Assembly (NCBI RefSeq): GCF_003574445.1
Contig: NZ_KZ984552.1
Span: forward strand, 186,001-250,000
Length of the DNA stretch: 64,000 nt
Source of the DNA: Streptomyces sp. YIM 130001
GTDB taxonomy: Bacteria > Actinomycetota > Actinomycetes > Streptomycetales > Streptomycetaceae
Direction: 5' to 3'
Shown here: piece after piece, positions 9,594 to 18,469 of the stretch
How the letters are laid out: every line of letters begins with the position of its first letter
How positions within the stretch are numbered: the stretch's first letter is position 1
Notes under the pieces: generated by a model
Database searches by the model: none
What the model saw: the letters and a program-made list of their open reading frames with translations, nothing else
What the model was told of the DNA's origin: nothing
Made by a program: the position numbers and the translations under genes

Positions 9594-11045
9594 TCACTTG
9601 CCCGGCTGTGCCGCGCAGGCGAGGTCCTGCCGCGGGCGCTGCCCGGTGGTCAGGAAGGACGTCACCGTGTCGTTCGCGCAGGTGTTGGGGCCGAACGGGT
9701 AGACACCGTGGCCACCCTGGTCGGCCGTCACCATCCTGGCCCGGTCGCCCAGCGCCCGACGCAGCTCGCGGGCGCCGGCCAGCGGGGTGCCCGGGTCGCG
9801 CTCGTTCTGCGCCAGGAGGACGTTCGACGGGCCCCGGTCCGTGATGCGCACCGGCGGCTCGACCCGCTCGTCCGGCCAGTACGCGCAGGGGCCGATGTTC
9901 GCCGTGGTTCCGCCGAGCATCGGGTACTTCAGCCGGTCGACCGCGACGTTGCGCTGGTAGTCCCGGACCGTCCCCGGCCAGCGCGAGTCCCCGCACACCA
10001 CGGCGAACCGGCCGGACATGAGCTTCTCCAGGTTCCCCGCCGGCGGGCCGGGCGGCAGCGCACTGTCCGTATCGAGGGCCTGCCAGCTCTTGGCCAGCAG
10101 CGGAATCATCGCGTCGCTGTAGAGGTACTCGAACGTCAGCCCGCGGAACATCGTCCCGTCGACCCCCTGCGCCGGCTTCGCGTCCAGCCGCTGCACCAGC
10201 TCGTAGAACTTCGCGGTCACCTGCTTCGGTGTGGTGCCCAGGCCGTACTCGGGATGCTTCGCCGCGTACGCCGCGAAGTCCGGGAAGCGGTCCTCGAGTC
10301 CACGGGCGAACAACCGCATCGCCGACACGTCGTAGCCGCCGGGGCCCAGATTGCTGTCGAGCACGATCCGGTCGCTGCGCTCCGGGAACAGCGTCGTGTA
10401 CACCGCACCGAGGTAACTGCCGTACGACGCACCGAGATACGACAGCTTCGGCTCGCCGAGGGCCGTGCGGATCCGGTCCATGTCGCGCGCGGTGTTGGCG
10501 GTGGTGGTGTGCGGCAGCATCCAGCCGGTCCGTGAGCCGGCGCACTGCTCGGCGACGGTCCGCGCGTTGCCCGCCTCCCGTGCGACGTCACCCGGGGTGT
10601 GCGCGTACGGCGGGAAGTTGCCGCGGGCCTGCTGCTCGGGCGTCAGATCGCAGGTCACCGGCGAGCTGCGGCCGACTCCGCGCGGGTCGAAGCCGATCAC
10701 GTCGTAGGAGTCGAGGACCTTCTTCGGCAGCCCGGATTTCGCCAGGATCGCCGGGTAGTCGAGTCCGCCGGCGCCGGGCCCGCCCGGATTGGTCAGGAGT
10801 ACGCCGCGGCGCTGCGACGGGTCCTTGCTCGCGAGCCGGGAGACCGAGATCTCGATCTGGCGGCCGTCCGGGTCCCGGTAGTCGAGCGGGACCTCGAGCG
10901 TCGAGCACTGCAGACCGGGTGAGGCGACGTCCTCGGGGCACGCGCCCCATCGCACGGTGTCCGGTTTCGCGGCGGCCGTGGTACCCGGGATCAAGGTCGC
11001 CGCGACAGCGGTGGTGGCGAGGGCGAGAGACAGGGATCTGCGCAT
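9594..11045 (-). CDS. secreted tripeptidyl aminopeptidase-type alpha/beta hydrolase
   Basis: A 483-residue S33-family exopeptidase similar in layout to Streptomyces SlpD/SlpE and Tap. The signal peptide (MRRSLSLALATTAVAATLIP ... AAA) precedes a mature start near KPDTVRWGACPED. The oxyanion region GVLLTNPGGPGAGGLDYP, the nucleophile elbow GASYGSYLGAVY (Ser) and the C-terminal His in DQGGHGVYPFG are all visible, as is the TAP C-terminal segment CANDTVTSFL. ATG 11045 was chosen from the signal peptide and an upstream aaggagg ribosome site. It would release N-terminal tripeptides from extracellular proteins, complementing the nearby trypsin. Confidence 0.92.
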   Translation of the reverse strand: MRRSLSLALATTAVAATLIPGTTAAAKPDTVRWGACPEDVASPGLQCSTLEVPLDYRDPDGRQIEISVSRLASKDPSQRRGVLLTNPGGPGAGGLDYPAILAKSGLPKKVLDSYDVIGFDPRGVGRSSPVTCDLTPEQQARGNFPPYAHTPGDVAREAGNARTVAEQCAGSRTGWMLPHTTTANTARDMDRIRTALGEPKLSYLGASYGSYLGAVYTTLFPERSDRIVLDSNLGPGGYDVSAMRLFARGLEDRFPDFAAYAAKHPEYGLGTTPKQVTAKFYELVQRLDAKPAQGVDGTMFRGLTFEYLYSDAMIPLLAKSWQALDTDSALPPGPPAGNLEKLMSGRFAVVCGDSRWPGTVRDYQRNVAVDRLKYPMLGGTTANIGPCAYWPDERVEPPVRITDRGPSNVLLAQNERDPGTPLAGARELRRALGDRARMVTADQGGHGVYPFGPNTCANDTVTSFLTTGQRPRQDLACAAQPGK

Positions 11046-11291
11046 CGGGTGTCCTCCTTGTGGGGCACACGACGCCGGGACGCGGCGCGGAAGGCCGCGC
11101 CGTACGCGCCTCGGGTGTGTGCCGTGGGGGGTGCGGGAGCCGGGCAGGAACACGTCGAGTCTGGCCGCGCGGCGCGGCCGGCACATCGCCCTGCCGGTCC
11201 GATACGGCTGCGCCCGCGGGCGAGGCAGCGGTTCGACTTCGGTCCAAGGGCCATCCCCCTGTGGTCTGACCCACCGGCCGCCGAGCCCCGG

Positions 11292-11297
11292 GATACT
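11292..11297 (+). promoter_or_regulatory. -10 element GATACT for leaderless sensor-kinase mRNA
   Basis: GATACT ends six bases before the GTG at 11304, with no ribosome site between. This spacing is typical of leaderless transcripts. No clear -35 is visible. Confidence 0.5.
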
Positions 11298-11303
11298 GGC
11301 CAG

Positions 11304-12494
11304 GTGGACATGGACGCATCGCCGCGGCTGACGTGGTGGCAGCAGGCCTGGCGCCTCACGGCCGCCGCCGCCATCGGCCTGTTGGCCTGGCTCTCCTCCG
11401 GCGTGCTGATGTCGAAGGGGCCCGGCGACGGCCCGGGCACCTGGTTCCTCGTCGGCGATCCGCTGGTGGCGCTCGGCTGCCTGACGGCGCTGCTGTGGCG
11501 GCGCCGCTTCCCGCTCGCGGTCGCCCTGATCGTGGCGATCGCCTCCGGCTGGTCCGCCTTCGCCGGCGGCACCGTACTCGTGGCGTTCGCTTCCATCGCC
11601 ACCCGCCGCCGGCCGGTGGAGATCGCGGCCGTCGTCCTGGCCTACGTGGCCGCGTCGCAGGTCGCCGTCGGCTTCTATCCGGTGCAGGAGACGAGCGGCC
11701 TGCTGTGGTTCCAGCTCCTGGTACCGGCGCTGATCGCGGGTATCGCGGTGGCCGTGGGCATGGCCGTCGGTGCGCGGCGCGTCGAGGTGCGGTCCCTGCG
11801 GGACAGGGCCGAGAGCGCGGAACGCGAACAGACCGCACGAGCGGCCCAGGCACGCGCCCTGGAACGCAACCGGATCGCCCACGAGATGCACGACGTGCTC
11901 GCGCACCGCATCTCCCTGGTCGCCATGCAGGCCGGAGTGCTCGACCACCGCAGCGACCTCCGCGCCGAGGAGTCCCGCCTCCTGGTCCGCGGCATCGCCG
12001 AGGGCTCCCACCAGGCCCTGGAAGAACTGCGCGACGTGCTCGGCATCCTCCGCGCCGACCAGCACCGCACGGAACCGCCCGAGGCCCAGGCCTCCCTCGA
12101 GCGCGTCCCCGACCTGGTGGCCGACGCCCGCGCTTCCGGCCTCGACGTCACGCTCACCGACACGGTGACCGGAACACCGCCCGACGTGGTCGGACGCACC
12201 TGCTACCGGGTCGTCCAGGAAGGACTCACCAACGCCGCCAAACACGCCCCCGGCGCACAGGTGCACATCACCCTCGGAGGCGAATCAGGCCGCACCCTCG
12301 ACGTCCGCGTCCACAGCTCGTCGGCCGCCGCACCCGCGGTGAGACCCCCGTCCTCGGGATTCGGCCTGCTCGGCCTCACCGAACGAGTCGATCTCGCGGG
12401 CGGACAACTCGACCATCACCGCACACCCGACGGCGGATACCTGCTCACGGCACAATTGCCCTGGCCGAACCCCGGCCACGAAAGGAGAACGTGA
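11304..12494 (+). CDS. two-component sensor histidine kinase (NarL/DesK type)
   Basis: A 396-residue membrane kinase. Residues about 10-160 hold four to five transmembrane helices (TAAAAIGLLAWLSSGVL, LVPALIAGIAVAVGMAVG) with little extracellular sequence, so the stimulus is probably sensed in the membrane. A short coiled coil (DRAESAEREQTARAAQAR) leads to the HisKA_3 dimerisation helix, where HEMHDVLAHRISLVAMQAG contains the phospho-acceptor His. The HATPase_c domain follows, with an N-box (QEGLTNAAKHAP) and a G-box (GFGLLGLTERV). It is followed immediately by its response regulator. Confidence 0.93.
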   Translation: MDMDASPRLTWWQQAWRLTAAAAIGLLAWLSSGVLMSKGPGDGPGTWFLVGDPLVALGCLTALLWRRRFPLAVALIVAIASGWSAFAGGTVLVAFASIATRRRPVEIAAVVLAYVAASQVAVGFYPVQETSGLLWFQLLVPALIAGIAVAVGMAVGARRVEVRSLRDRAESAEREQTARAAQARALERNRIAHEMHDVLAHRISLVAMQAGVLDHRSDLRAEESRLLVRGIAEGSHQALEELRDVLGILRADQHRTEPPEAQASLERVPDLVADARASGLDVTLTDTVTGTPPDVVGRTCYRVVQEGLTNAAKHAPGAQVHITLGGESGRTLDVRVHSSSAAAPAVRPPSSGFGLLGLTERVDLAGGQLDHHRTPDGGYLLTAQLPWPNPGHERRT

Positions 12495-13172
12495 GTGGAC
12501 AGCGAGCGGGAACCGGTACGCGTCGTCATCGTCGACGACGAACATCTGGTGCGGATGGCCCTGCGGCTGGTCATCGACGACGAACCGGACCTGACCGTCG
12601 TCGCGGAGGCCGCCGACGGGGACGCCGCGATCACCGCCGTGGACGAGCACCGGCCGGACGTCGTCCTGATGGACGTACGGATGCCCGGCCGTGACGGTCT
12701 CAGCGCGACCCGGGAACTGCTCGCCCGGCCCGCGCCGCCGCGGGTTCTGATACTGACCACCTTCGACTCCGACGACCTGGTGCTCGGCGCCCTGCGCACC
12801 GGCGCACTCGGCTTCGTCCTCAAGGACACCCCGCCACCCCAGATCCTCGACGCGGTACGGACCGTCGCGGACGGCGAACCCGCGCTGTCGGCGGCGGCCG
12901 CGGCCCGGGTGATCGCCGCGGCGACCGGGCCCGAGTCCTCGCACGCACGCAACTCGTCCCGCGACGCCGCCCGGGAGCGGCTGTCCGCACTGACCGAACG
13001 CGAACGCCAGACGGCGCAGGCCGTCGCGGACGGACTGGGCAACCCGGAGATCGCCCGGCGGCTGAACATCAGCGTCGCGACCGTCAAGGCCCACACCGGC
13101 CGCCTGCTCGCCAAGACGGGCGTGGACAACCGGGTTCAACTCGCCCTCCTGGTCCGCGACGCGGAGGAGTGA
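12495..13172 (+). CDS. two-component response regulator, NarL/LuxR family
   Basis: A 225-residue cytosolic regulator. The receiver domain (residues 5-125) has the acidic pair in VIVDDEHLV, the phospho-Asp in VVLMDVRMPG and Lys in GFVLKDTPP. The LuxR-type HTH (about 160-220) reads LTERERQTAQAVADGLGNPE, then IARRLNISVATVKAH. The GTG at 12495 directly follows the kinase stop (gtgagtg) with an aaaggag site inside the kinase 3' end, so the two are cotranslated. The closest target candidate is the adjacent GH101 gene, which has a 9-bp inverted repeat in front of it; this link is inferred. Confidence 0.94.
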   Translation: MDSEREPVRVVIVDDEHLVRMALRLVIDDEPDLTVVAEAADGDAAITAVDEHRPDVVLMDVRMPGRDGLSATRELLARPAPPRVLILTTFDSDDLVLGALRTGALGFVLKDTPPPQILDAVRTVADGEPALSAAAAARVIAAATGPESSHARNSSRDAARERLSALTERERQTAQAVADGLGNPEIARRLNISVATVKAHTGRLLAKTGVDNRVQLALLVRDAEE

Positions 13173-13269
13173 CCGGACCACCGCAGAACCTCACGCCCCG
13201 CGGGAACGATCAGTAAGTCCAACCCCGCCCCCCGCTTTGTCCATGGCCCCACGTGCCCCGTATGCCCAG

Positions 13270-13289
13270 GGTGACTCGCACGAGTCACC
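13270..13289. promoter_or_regulatory. inverted repeat GGTGACTCG-CA-CGAGTCACC upstream of GH101 gene
   Basis: Two perfect 9-bp arms (13270-13278 and 13281-13289) are separated by only two bases, too tight for an RNA hairpin loop but well suited to a dimeric regulator. It lies 21 bp upstream of the GH101 start, so it would overlap the promoter or leader. The response regulator encoded just upstream is a candidate binder. Confidence 0.5.
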
Positions 13290-13309
13290 GTCCCGAGGAG
13301 GCGTACGCC

Positions 13310-16300
13310 GTGCAGCCGTCACCCGTCACAGGCCCGAGCCGTCGAACCGTGGTCGCCGCCGGAGCCGCAGCCGGCGCGGCCGCCGCACTCGGCCTCCAGG
13401 AGCCCGCGGCCGCCGCGCCTCACGCACGCGCGGGCGACGCCGTGGCCACGCTGCGTTCCGGCAGCCTCGAGGTACGGGTCGCCACCGACTTCCCGCGCAT
13501 CATCGACTACACCGACCTTGACGGCGGCGCCGTCCTGCACGGCTCCGGCGAACCGGTCACGGAACTGCTCGTCGACGGCACACCCCACACCCCCGAGGTC
13601 ACCTCCGAGGCGGCCCCGGACCGGATCGCCTACCGCCTCGGCCTGCCCGGCGGCACCACCATCGACGCCGAGATCCAGGTCGAGGACTACGCAGTCCACT
13701 GGCGCGTCACCGCCGTCGACGACACCGAAGCCCTGCGCGTCGGCACCCTGGAGATCCCCGGACTCGACTTCCTCACCGTCCGCAGCGACCAGCCCGGCGC
13801 CGCGCTGCTCGCCGCCCGCGTCGACATCGACCAGGACAAGAGCGGCGACACCCTGATCGAACTCACCCAGGACACCCCGGCCGCCGCTCGGACCGGCTGC
13901 GCCTACGCCGTCGTCGCCCACGACCGGCTGGGCGGCGCCCTGGAGACCAACACCGTCTACGACAAGCCCACTTCGGACGACGGCACCACCTGGGAGAACG
14001 GCCGCCTGTGGCACACCGTCACCAAGTCCGGCGACCGCACCGAGGCCCGCCTGTCCTGCGGCCAGTGGACCCACCGCGCAGCCACCTCCCCCGTCGACGC
14101 CACCGAACCCCTGCCGTACGTCACGGTGATCGCCACCCGGGACCGGGGCGGCGACGGCAAGGTCGACTGGCAGGACGCCGCCGTCGCCTTCCGCGAGATC
14201 ATGGTCGACCCGCTCGGCGCGGACGAGCAGCACCTGCGGGTCGTCCCGCACATCCCCTTCAACTTCGCCTCGCAGGCCACCAATCCGTTCCTCGCCACCC
14301 TCGACGAGGTCAAGCGGATCTCCCTGGCCACCGACGGACTCCGGCAGTACACCCTGCTCAAGGGCTACCAGTCGGAGGGCCACGACTCCGCGCACCCCGA
14401 CTACGCCGGCAACTACAACACCGGCGCCGGCGGCCTCGACGACCTCAACACCCTGCTCCGCGAAGGAGCCGAGTGGAACAGCGACTTCGGCGTGCACGTC
14501 AACGCCACCGAGTCCTACCCCGTCGCCGACTCCTTCTCCGAGACCCTCGTCGACAAGGAAGACGAACAGTGGGACTGGCTCGACCAGTCGTACCGCATCG
14601 ACGCCCGCCGCGACCTCGTCTCCGGCGACATCGTCAAACGCTTCGAGGACCTGCGCGCCGAGACCCACCCGGCCCTCAACACCCTCTACATCGACGTGTT
14701 CCGCGAGTCCGGCTGGACCTCCGACCGACTGCAGCGCGCCCTGCGCGACATGGGCTGGACCGTCACCACCGAATGGGGCCACGGCCTGGAGCGCTCCGCC
14801 GTCTGGTCGCACTGGGCCACCGAGACCGACTACGGCGCGGACACCTCACGCGGTATCAACTCCCGCCTGATCAGGTTCATCCGCAACCACCAGAAGGACG
14901 TCTTCGCCGACAAGTGGCCCGGCCTGCTGCCCATCCCACGCACCGGGAACTACGAGGGCTGGGTCGGCAAGACCGACTGGAACGAGTTCCACGCACTGAT
15001 CTGGACCGAGTCGCTGCCCGCCAAGTACCTCCAGGCGTACCCGATCAAGACCTGGCGCGAGCACGAGATCACCTTCCTCGGCCCCACCGCCACCACCGTC
15101 TCCGACGCGGACGGCAAGCGGGTCATCACCACCGACGGGCGGGTCGTCCACGACGGCGACCGCTACCTCCTGCCGTGGGAGCCGCGCGAGGCCACCGACC
15201 CGGCCAAGCTCTACCACTACGCGGCCAAGGGCGGCACCAGCACCTGGCGGCTGCCGCGCGGCTGGGCCCGCCTGACCCGCGTCGCCGTCCACCGACTCAC
15301 CGACCAGGGCCGGGAGTTCACCGCCTGGGTGCCCGTACGCGACGGCGAGGTCACCCTCGACGCCGAGGCCGGACAGCCCTACGTCCTGCACCGCACCCGC
15401 CGCACGGCCGAGGACCCCGGCTGGGGCCGGGGCACGCCGGTGACCGACCCCGGCTTCAACTCCGGGTCTCTGGACGGCTGGGAGGTGTCCGGACCGGCCT
15501 CGGTCGAGCGCAGCGCCCTCGGCGACCACGAACTGGTCATCGGTGCGGGCGCCGCCGCCTCGGTGGGCCGCCGCCTCACCCGCCTCAAGCCCGGCACGTA
15601 CGCCGCGTCCGTCCAGGTCGAGGTCGGCGCCAAGGCCGGCCAGGAGCGCCGGTCCGCGCTCGAGATCCGCACCGCCGACGGCGTCACCGCCACCAACTGG
15701 ACGGCCACCTCCACCGCAGGCAACCATGTCGCCGCCGACCGCAAGCACGGCACCCGGTTCCAGCGGATGTTCACCTGGTTCACCGTGCCGTCGGGCGGCG
15801 GCGCGGTGCATCTCACGCTGCGAGCGGAGGCCGGGGACGCGCGGGTCCGCTTCGACAACCTGCGCGTCGTTCCCGCGAAGCGGTCCACCAAGAAGCGCGC
15901 ACTCGTCTTCGAGGACTTCGAACACGTCCCCCAGGGCTGGGGCCCGTTCGTCAAGGGCGACGCCGGCGGGGTGACCGACCCGCGCACCCATATCGCCCAG
16001 CGGCACGCCCCGTTCACTCAGCGAGGCTGGAACGGCAAGGCCGTCGACGACGTCATCGACGGTTCCCAGTCCCTGAAGTCACGCGGCGAGAACGAGGGCC
16101 TCGTCCACCGGACCGTGCCGCACACGGTGCGGTTCACCGCGGGGAAGCGGTACCGGGTCTCCTTCCGCTACGAGTGCGAGACCGCGGGGCAGTACGCGTG
16201 GGTGACGGCCGTCGACCAGGGCGGTGAGGTGCGGGAGTTGTCCCGCGAGCCGGTGCCGGTGGCCGTGGCGCCGACGGAATGGTCCTATTCGTTCACCGCT

Positions 16301-16396
16301 CCGGCCGAGGGTGAGGCCTGGGTCGGCCTGCGGAAGATCGCCGACGATCCCAAGGCGGAGTTCGTCCTCGACGCGTTCGAGGTCCGGGAGGTGTGA
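13310..16396 (+). CDS. Tat-secreted endo-alpha-N-acetylgalactosaminidase (GH101)
   Basis: A 1028-residue secreted glycosidase. GTG 13310 was chosen: it has a gaggagg ribosome site and begins a twin-arginine signal (PSRRTVVAAGAAAGAAAALG). Residues 45-330 form a beta-sandwich typical of GH101. A TIM-barrel follows with HIPFNFASQATNPFLATLDE, LYIDVFRESGW (Asp462, likely nucleophile) and VTTEWGHGLER (Glu488, likely acid/base); these roles are assigned by analogy to GH101 enzymes. Near 720-870 and 880-1025 are carbohydrate-binding-like beta-sandwich modules. GH101 enzymes release Gal-beta-1,3-GalNAc from O-glycosylated Ser/Thr, which fits the convergent beta-galactosidase gene. Host and diet source of the substrate are unknown. 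Confidence 0.9.
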   Translation: MQPSPVTGPSRRTVVAAGAAAGAAAALGLQEPAAAAPHARAGDAVATLRSGSLEVRVATDFPRIIDYTDLDGGAVLHGSGEPVTELLVDGTPHTPEVTSEAAPDRIAYRLGLPGGTTIDAEIQVEDYAVHWRVTAVDDTEALRVGTLEIPGLDFLTVRSDQPGAALLAARVDIDQDKSGDTLIELTQDTPAAARTGCAYAVVAHDRLGGALETNTVYDKPTSDDGTTWENGRLWHTVTKSGDRTEARLSCGQWTHRAATSPVDATEPLPYVTVIATRDRGGDGKVDWQDAAVAFREIMVDPLGADEQHLRVVPHIPFNFASQATNPFLATLDEVKRISLATDGLRQYTLLKGYQSEGHDSAHPDYAGNYNTGAGGLDDLNTLLREGAEWNSDFGVHVNATESYPVADSFSETLVDKEDEQWDWLDQSYRIDARRDLVSGDIVKRFEDLRAETHPALNTLYIDVFRESGWTSDRLQRALRDMGWTVTTEWGHGLERSAVWSHWATETDYGADTSRGINSRLIRFIRNHQKDVFADKWPGLLPIPRTGNYEGWVGKTDWNEFHALIWTESLPAKYLQAYPIKTWREHEITFLGPTATTVSDADGKRVITTDGRVVHDGDRYLLPWEPREATDPAKLYHYAAKGGTSTWRLPRGWARLTRVAVHRLTDQGREFTAWVPVRDGEVTLDAEAGQPYVLHRTRRTAEDPGWGRGTPVTDPGFNSGSLDGWEVSGPASVERSALGDHELVIGAGAAASVGRRLTRLKPGTYAASVQVEVGAKAGQERRSALEIRTADGVTATNWTATSTAGNHVAADRKHGTRFQRMFTWFTVPSGGGAVHLTLRAEAGDARVRFDNLRVVPAKRSTKKRALVFEDFEHVPQGWGPFVKGDAGGVTDPRTHIAQRHAPFTQRGWNGKAVDDVIDGSQSLKSRGENEGLVHRTVPHTVRFTAGKRYRVSFRYECETAGQYAWVTAVDQGGEVRELSREPVPVAVAPTEWSYSFTAPAEGEAWVGLRKIADDPKAEFVLDAFEVREV

Positions 16397-16399
16397 CGG

Positions 16400-16507
16400 C
16401 CCGGTCCCGCCCTTTCCCGAAACTTCTGCGCACAGGCCTCCTCGATCGCCGGGGGCGCGTCAACGGTGCGGCGCTCGAGGAGGATTCGGTGCGAGGGCGG
16501 GGCCGGG
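16400..16507. terminator. nested inverted repeats between convergent GH101 and GH35 genes
   Basis: Outer arms cccggtcccgccc (16400-16412) and gggcggggccggg (16495-16507) pair with one G-T wobble. Inside, cctcctcga (16437-16445) pairs perfectly with tcgaggagg (16475-16483). The symmetric structure probably ends transcription from both sides. Confidence 0.55.
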
Positions 16508-16524
16508 GGCCCGCTCAACCCCGC

Positions 16525-18273
16525 TCAACCGAGGCGCACCCGCACCTCTGCCTGCGCCCCCTCCACCTCGAGCACCCACACCTCGTTGACCCCGTCCCGT
16601 AGCACCGGCCCCGGCACGTACAGGGACAGCTGCGGCCCGACCGCCCAGTACCGCCCGAGGTTGAAGCCGTTCACCCACACGAACCCCCGCGTGACCCCCG
16701 TCAGGGACAGCGACGTGTCCCCGGGCTGCTCCACGGCCATGGAACCCCGGTACAGCCCGGCACCCGGCGCGGCTGAAGCCGAGCCGAACGGCACCCGTCC
16801 CACCGTCTCCGCGGAGAACGCCGCGAGCCGCAGGCCCTGGGCCGCCACCCCGTGCAGGTACTGCCGCTCATGCAGCACCCCTTCGGTGATCCCCTTGTGC
16901 TCGCCCGTCCGCGGCCCGTAGTTGACCCGCCCGAGCGACTCCACCCACAGCTCCACGACCGCCGGTCCCGCCACGGGCTCCGGCAGTACGGGCGCGTCCT
17001 CGGTCAGCACCCCGGCCCGCGCCCCGTCGACGTACACCACCGCCCGGTCCCGCAGCCCCCGCGCAGTCAGCGCATACGGCGTCCGGGGACCGGGCACCTC
17101 GAACCGGTACCGCACGAGGCCCCGGTCGACGCCCAGTTCCTCGAACGACGGCGGCGCCCCGCACACGCGCTCCGCGTCACCGAGTACCTCGAGCACGGTA
17201 TCCAGTGGCGCCCACTCGTCGAGCGCCGTCTCGGCCACCGCGCCCAACTGCTGTGGCTGTTGCGGGAGTTCGGGCAGCGGCCCGTCCGCGTACGCCGCAA
17301 GGACCTCGCGGAAGGCCCAGAACTTGTCCGTCGGCCGCCCGTACTCGTCGATCGGTGCGTCGTAGTCGTAGGACGTGACGTCCGCGAGCAGTGGGCCCTC
17401 GTGCAGCTCGCCCGCCCGGTTCGCCCCCGACCAGCCCCCGAAGTTCGTCCCGCCGTGCGCCATGTACACATTCACCGACGCCCCGCACTCGAGGATCTCC
17501 CGCAGCGCTCCGGCCGCGTCCGCCGCGTCCCGGACGACCGGCTCCGCACCCCAGTGCTCGAACCAGCCGCACCAGAACTCCATACACATCAGCGGCCCCG
17601 TGGCCCGGTGCCGGCGCAGGGTCTCGAAACCGGCGCGGGCCGCCGAGCCGAAATTGACGGTGGCGAGCACACCGGGAATCGCGCCGCCCGTCAGCATGTG
17701 GTCCTCGGGCCCGTCCGACGTGAACAGCGGCACGGTGATCCCGCACTCCCGGATCAGCCCGGTCAGCCGCTCCAGATACACCTGGTCGGAGCCGTAGGAG
17801 CCGTACTCGTTCTCGGCCTGCACCATGATCACGGGACCGCCCCGGTCGTAACCCCTGGCCGCCACCTGCGGCAGCAACACCCGGAACCAGCGCTCCACCT
17901 CGGCCAGATACTCCGGATCACGGGTGCGGACGCGCCGTCCCAGCCGGCCGGTCAGCCAGTACGGCAGACCGCCGTTCTCCCACTCCGCGCAGATGTACGG
18001 GCCGGGCCGGACGATCGCCCACAGTCCGGCCGCGCGTGCCGCGTCCAGGAAACGGCCGAGCGCCGCCACGTCCTCGTAGTGGCCGGGCTGCGGCTCGTGC
18101 AGATTCCACGGGACGTACGTCTCCACGCAGTTGAGGCCCATCGCGCGCAGCATCGCGAGCCGGTGCTCCCACTGGCCCTCGTGCACCCGGAAGTAGTGCA
18201 GCGCACCGGACAGCAGCCGCACCGGCCGCCCGTCCAGTTCGAAGTCGTCCTCGCCGATCCGGAACTCGCCCAC
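16525..18273 (-). CDS. beta-galactosidase, GH35
   Basis: A 582-residue enzyme without a signal peptide, so probably cytoplasmic. The GH35 barrel begins at residue about 12 (LLSGALHYFRVHEGQWEHRL). The acid/base Glu is in IMVQAENEYGSYGS and the nucleophile Glu in CMEFWCGWFEHWG; the substrate loop YICAEWENGGLPYWL is intact. Residues about 400-580 are beta-sandwich domains ending with VNGFNLGRYWAVGPQLSLYV. GTG 18273 (VGEFRIGEDDF) was chosen because it sits just before the conserved domain with a ggcgggg site; the open frame upstream is not family-like. It would hydrolyse terminal beta-galactosides such as the disaccharide released by GH101. Confidence 0.92.
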   Translation of the reverse strand: MGEFRIGEDDFELDGRPVRLLSGALHYFRVHEGQWEHRLAMLRAMGLNCVETYVPWNLHEPQPGHYEDVAALGRFLDAARAAGLWAIVRPGPYICAEWENGGLPYWLTGRLGRRVRTRDPEYLAEVERWFRVLLPQVAARGYDRGGPVIMVQAENEYGSYGSDQVYLERLTGLIRECGITVPLFTSDGPEDHMLTGGAIPGVLATVNFGSAARAGFETLRRHRATGPLMCMEFWCGWFEHWGAEPVVRDAADAAGALREILECGASVNVYMAHGGTNFGGWSGANRAGELHEGPLLADVTSYDYDAPIDEYGRPTDKFWAFREVLAAYADGPLPELPQQPQQLGAVAETALDEWAPLDTVLEVLGDAERVCGAPPSFEELGVDRGLVRYRFEVPGPRTPYALTARGLRDRAVVYVDGARAGVLTEDAPVLPEPVAGPAVVELWVESLGRVNYGPRTGEHKGITEGVLHERQYLHGVAAQGLRLAAFSAETVGRVPFGSASAAPGAGLYRGSMAVEQPGDTSLSLTGVTRGFVWVNGFNLGRYWAVGPQLSLYVPGPVLRDGVNEVWVLEVEGAQAEVRVRLG

Positions 18274-18340
18274 GTCCCCGCCTCTCTCGTGCCTGACCTG
18301 CACGCCCACCCTCACCCTCTTCTCATCGACGGGTCCATGG

Positions 18341-18367
18341 ACAAAGATCGACCTTGTTTGGACACAA
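18341..18367. promoter_or_regulatory. overlapping imperfect repeats in the GH35/araC-type divergent promoter region
   Basis: An imperfect dyad ACAAAGATCGACCTTGT (18341-18357) overlaps TTGTTTGGACACAA (18354-18367), whose ends TTGT/ACAA are complementary. It sits 68 bp upstream of the GH35 start and about 100 bp upstream of the AraC-type gene, so it is a plausible operator for that regulator. The match is weak. Confidence 0.3.
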
Positions 18368-18469
18368 CGCTCGGCGACGGAACGGCGGCCGCCGCGGCAC
18401 GCCGGGTGCAGGCGGCCGGCACCGGCACCCGCGGGCACCGGGCACGGAACGAAAGGGGCGGAGCGGGGC

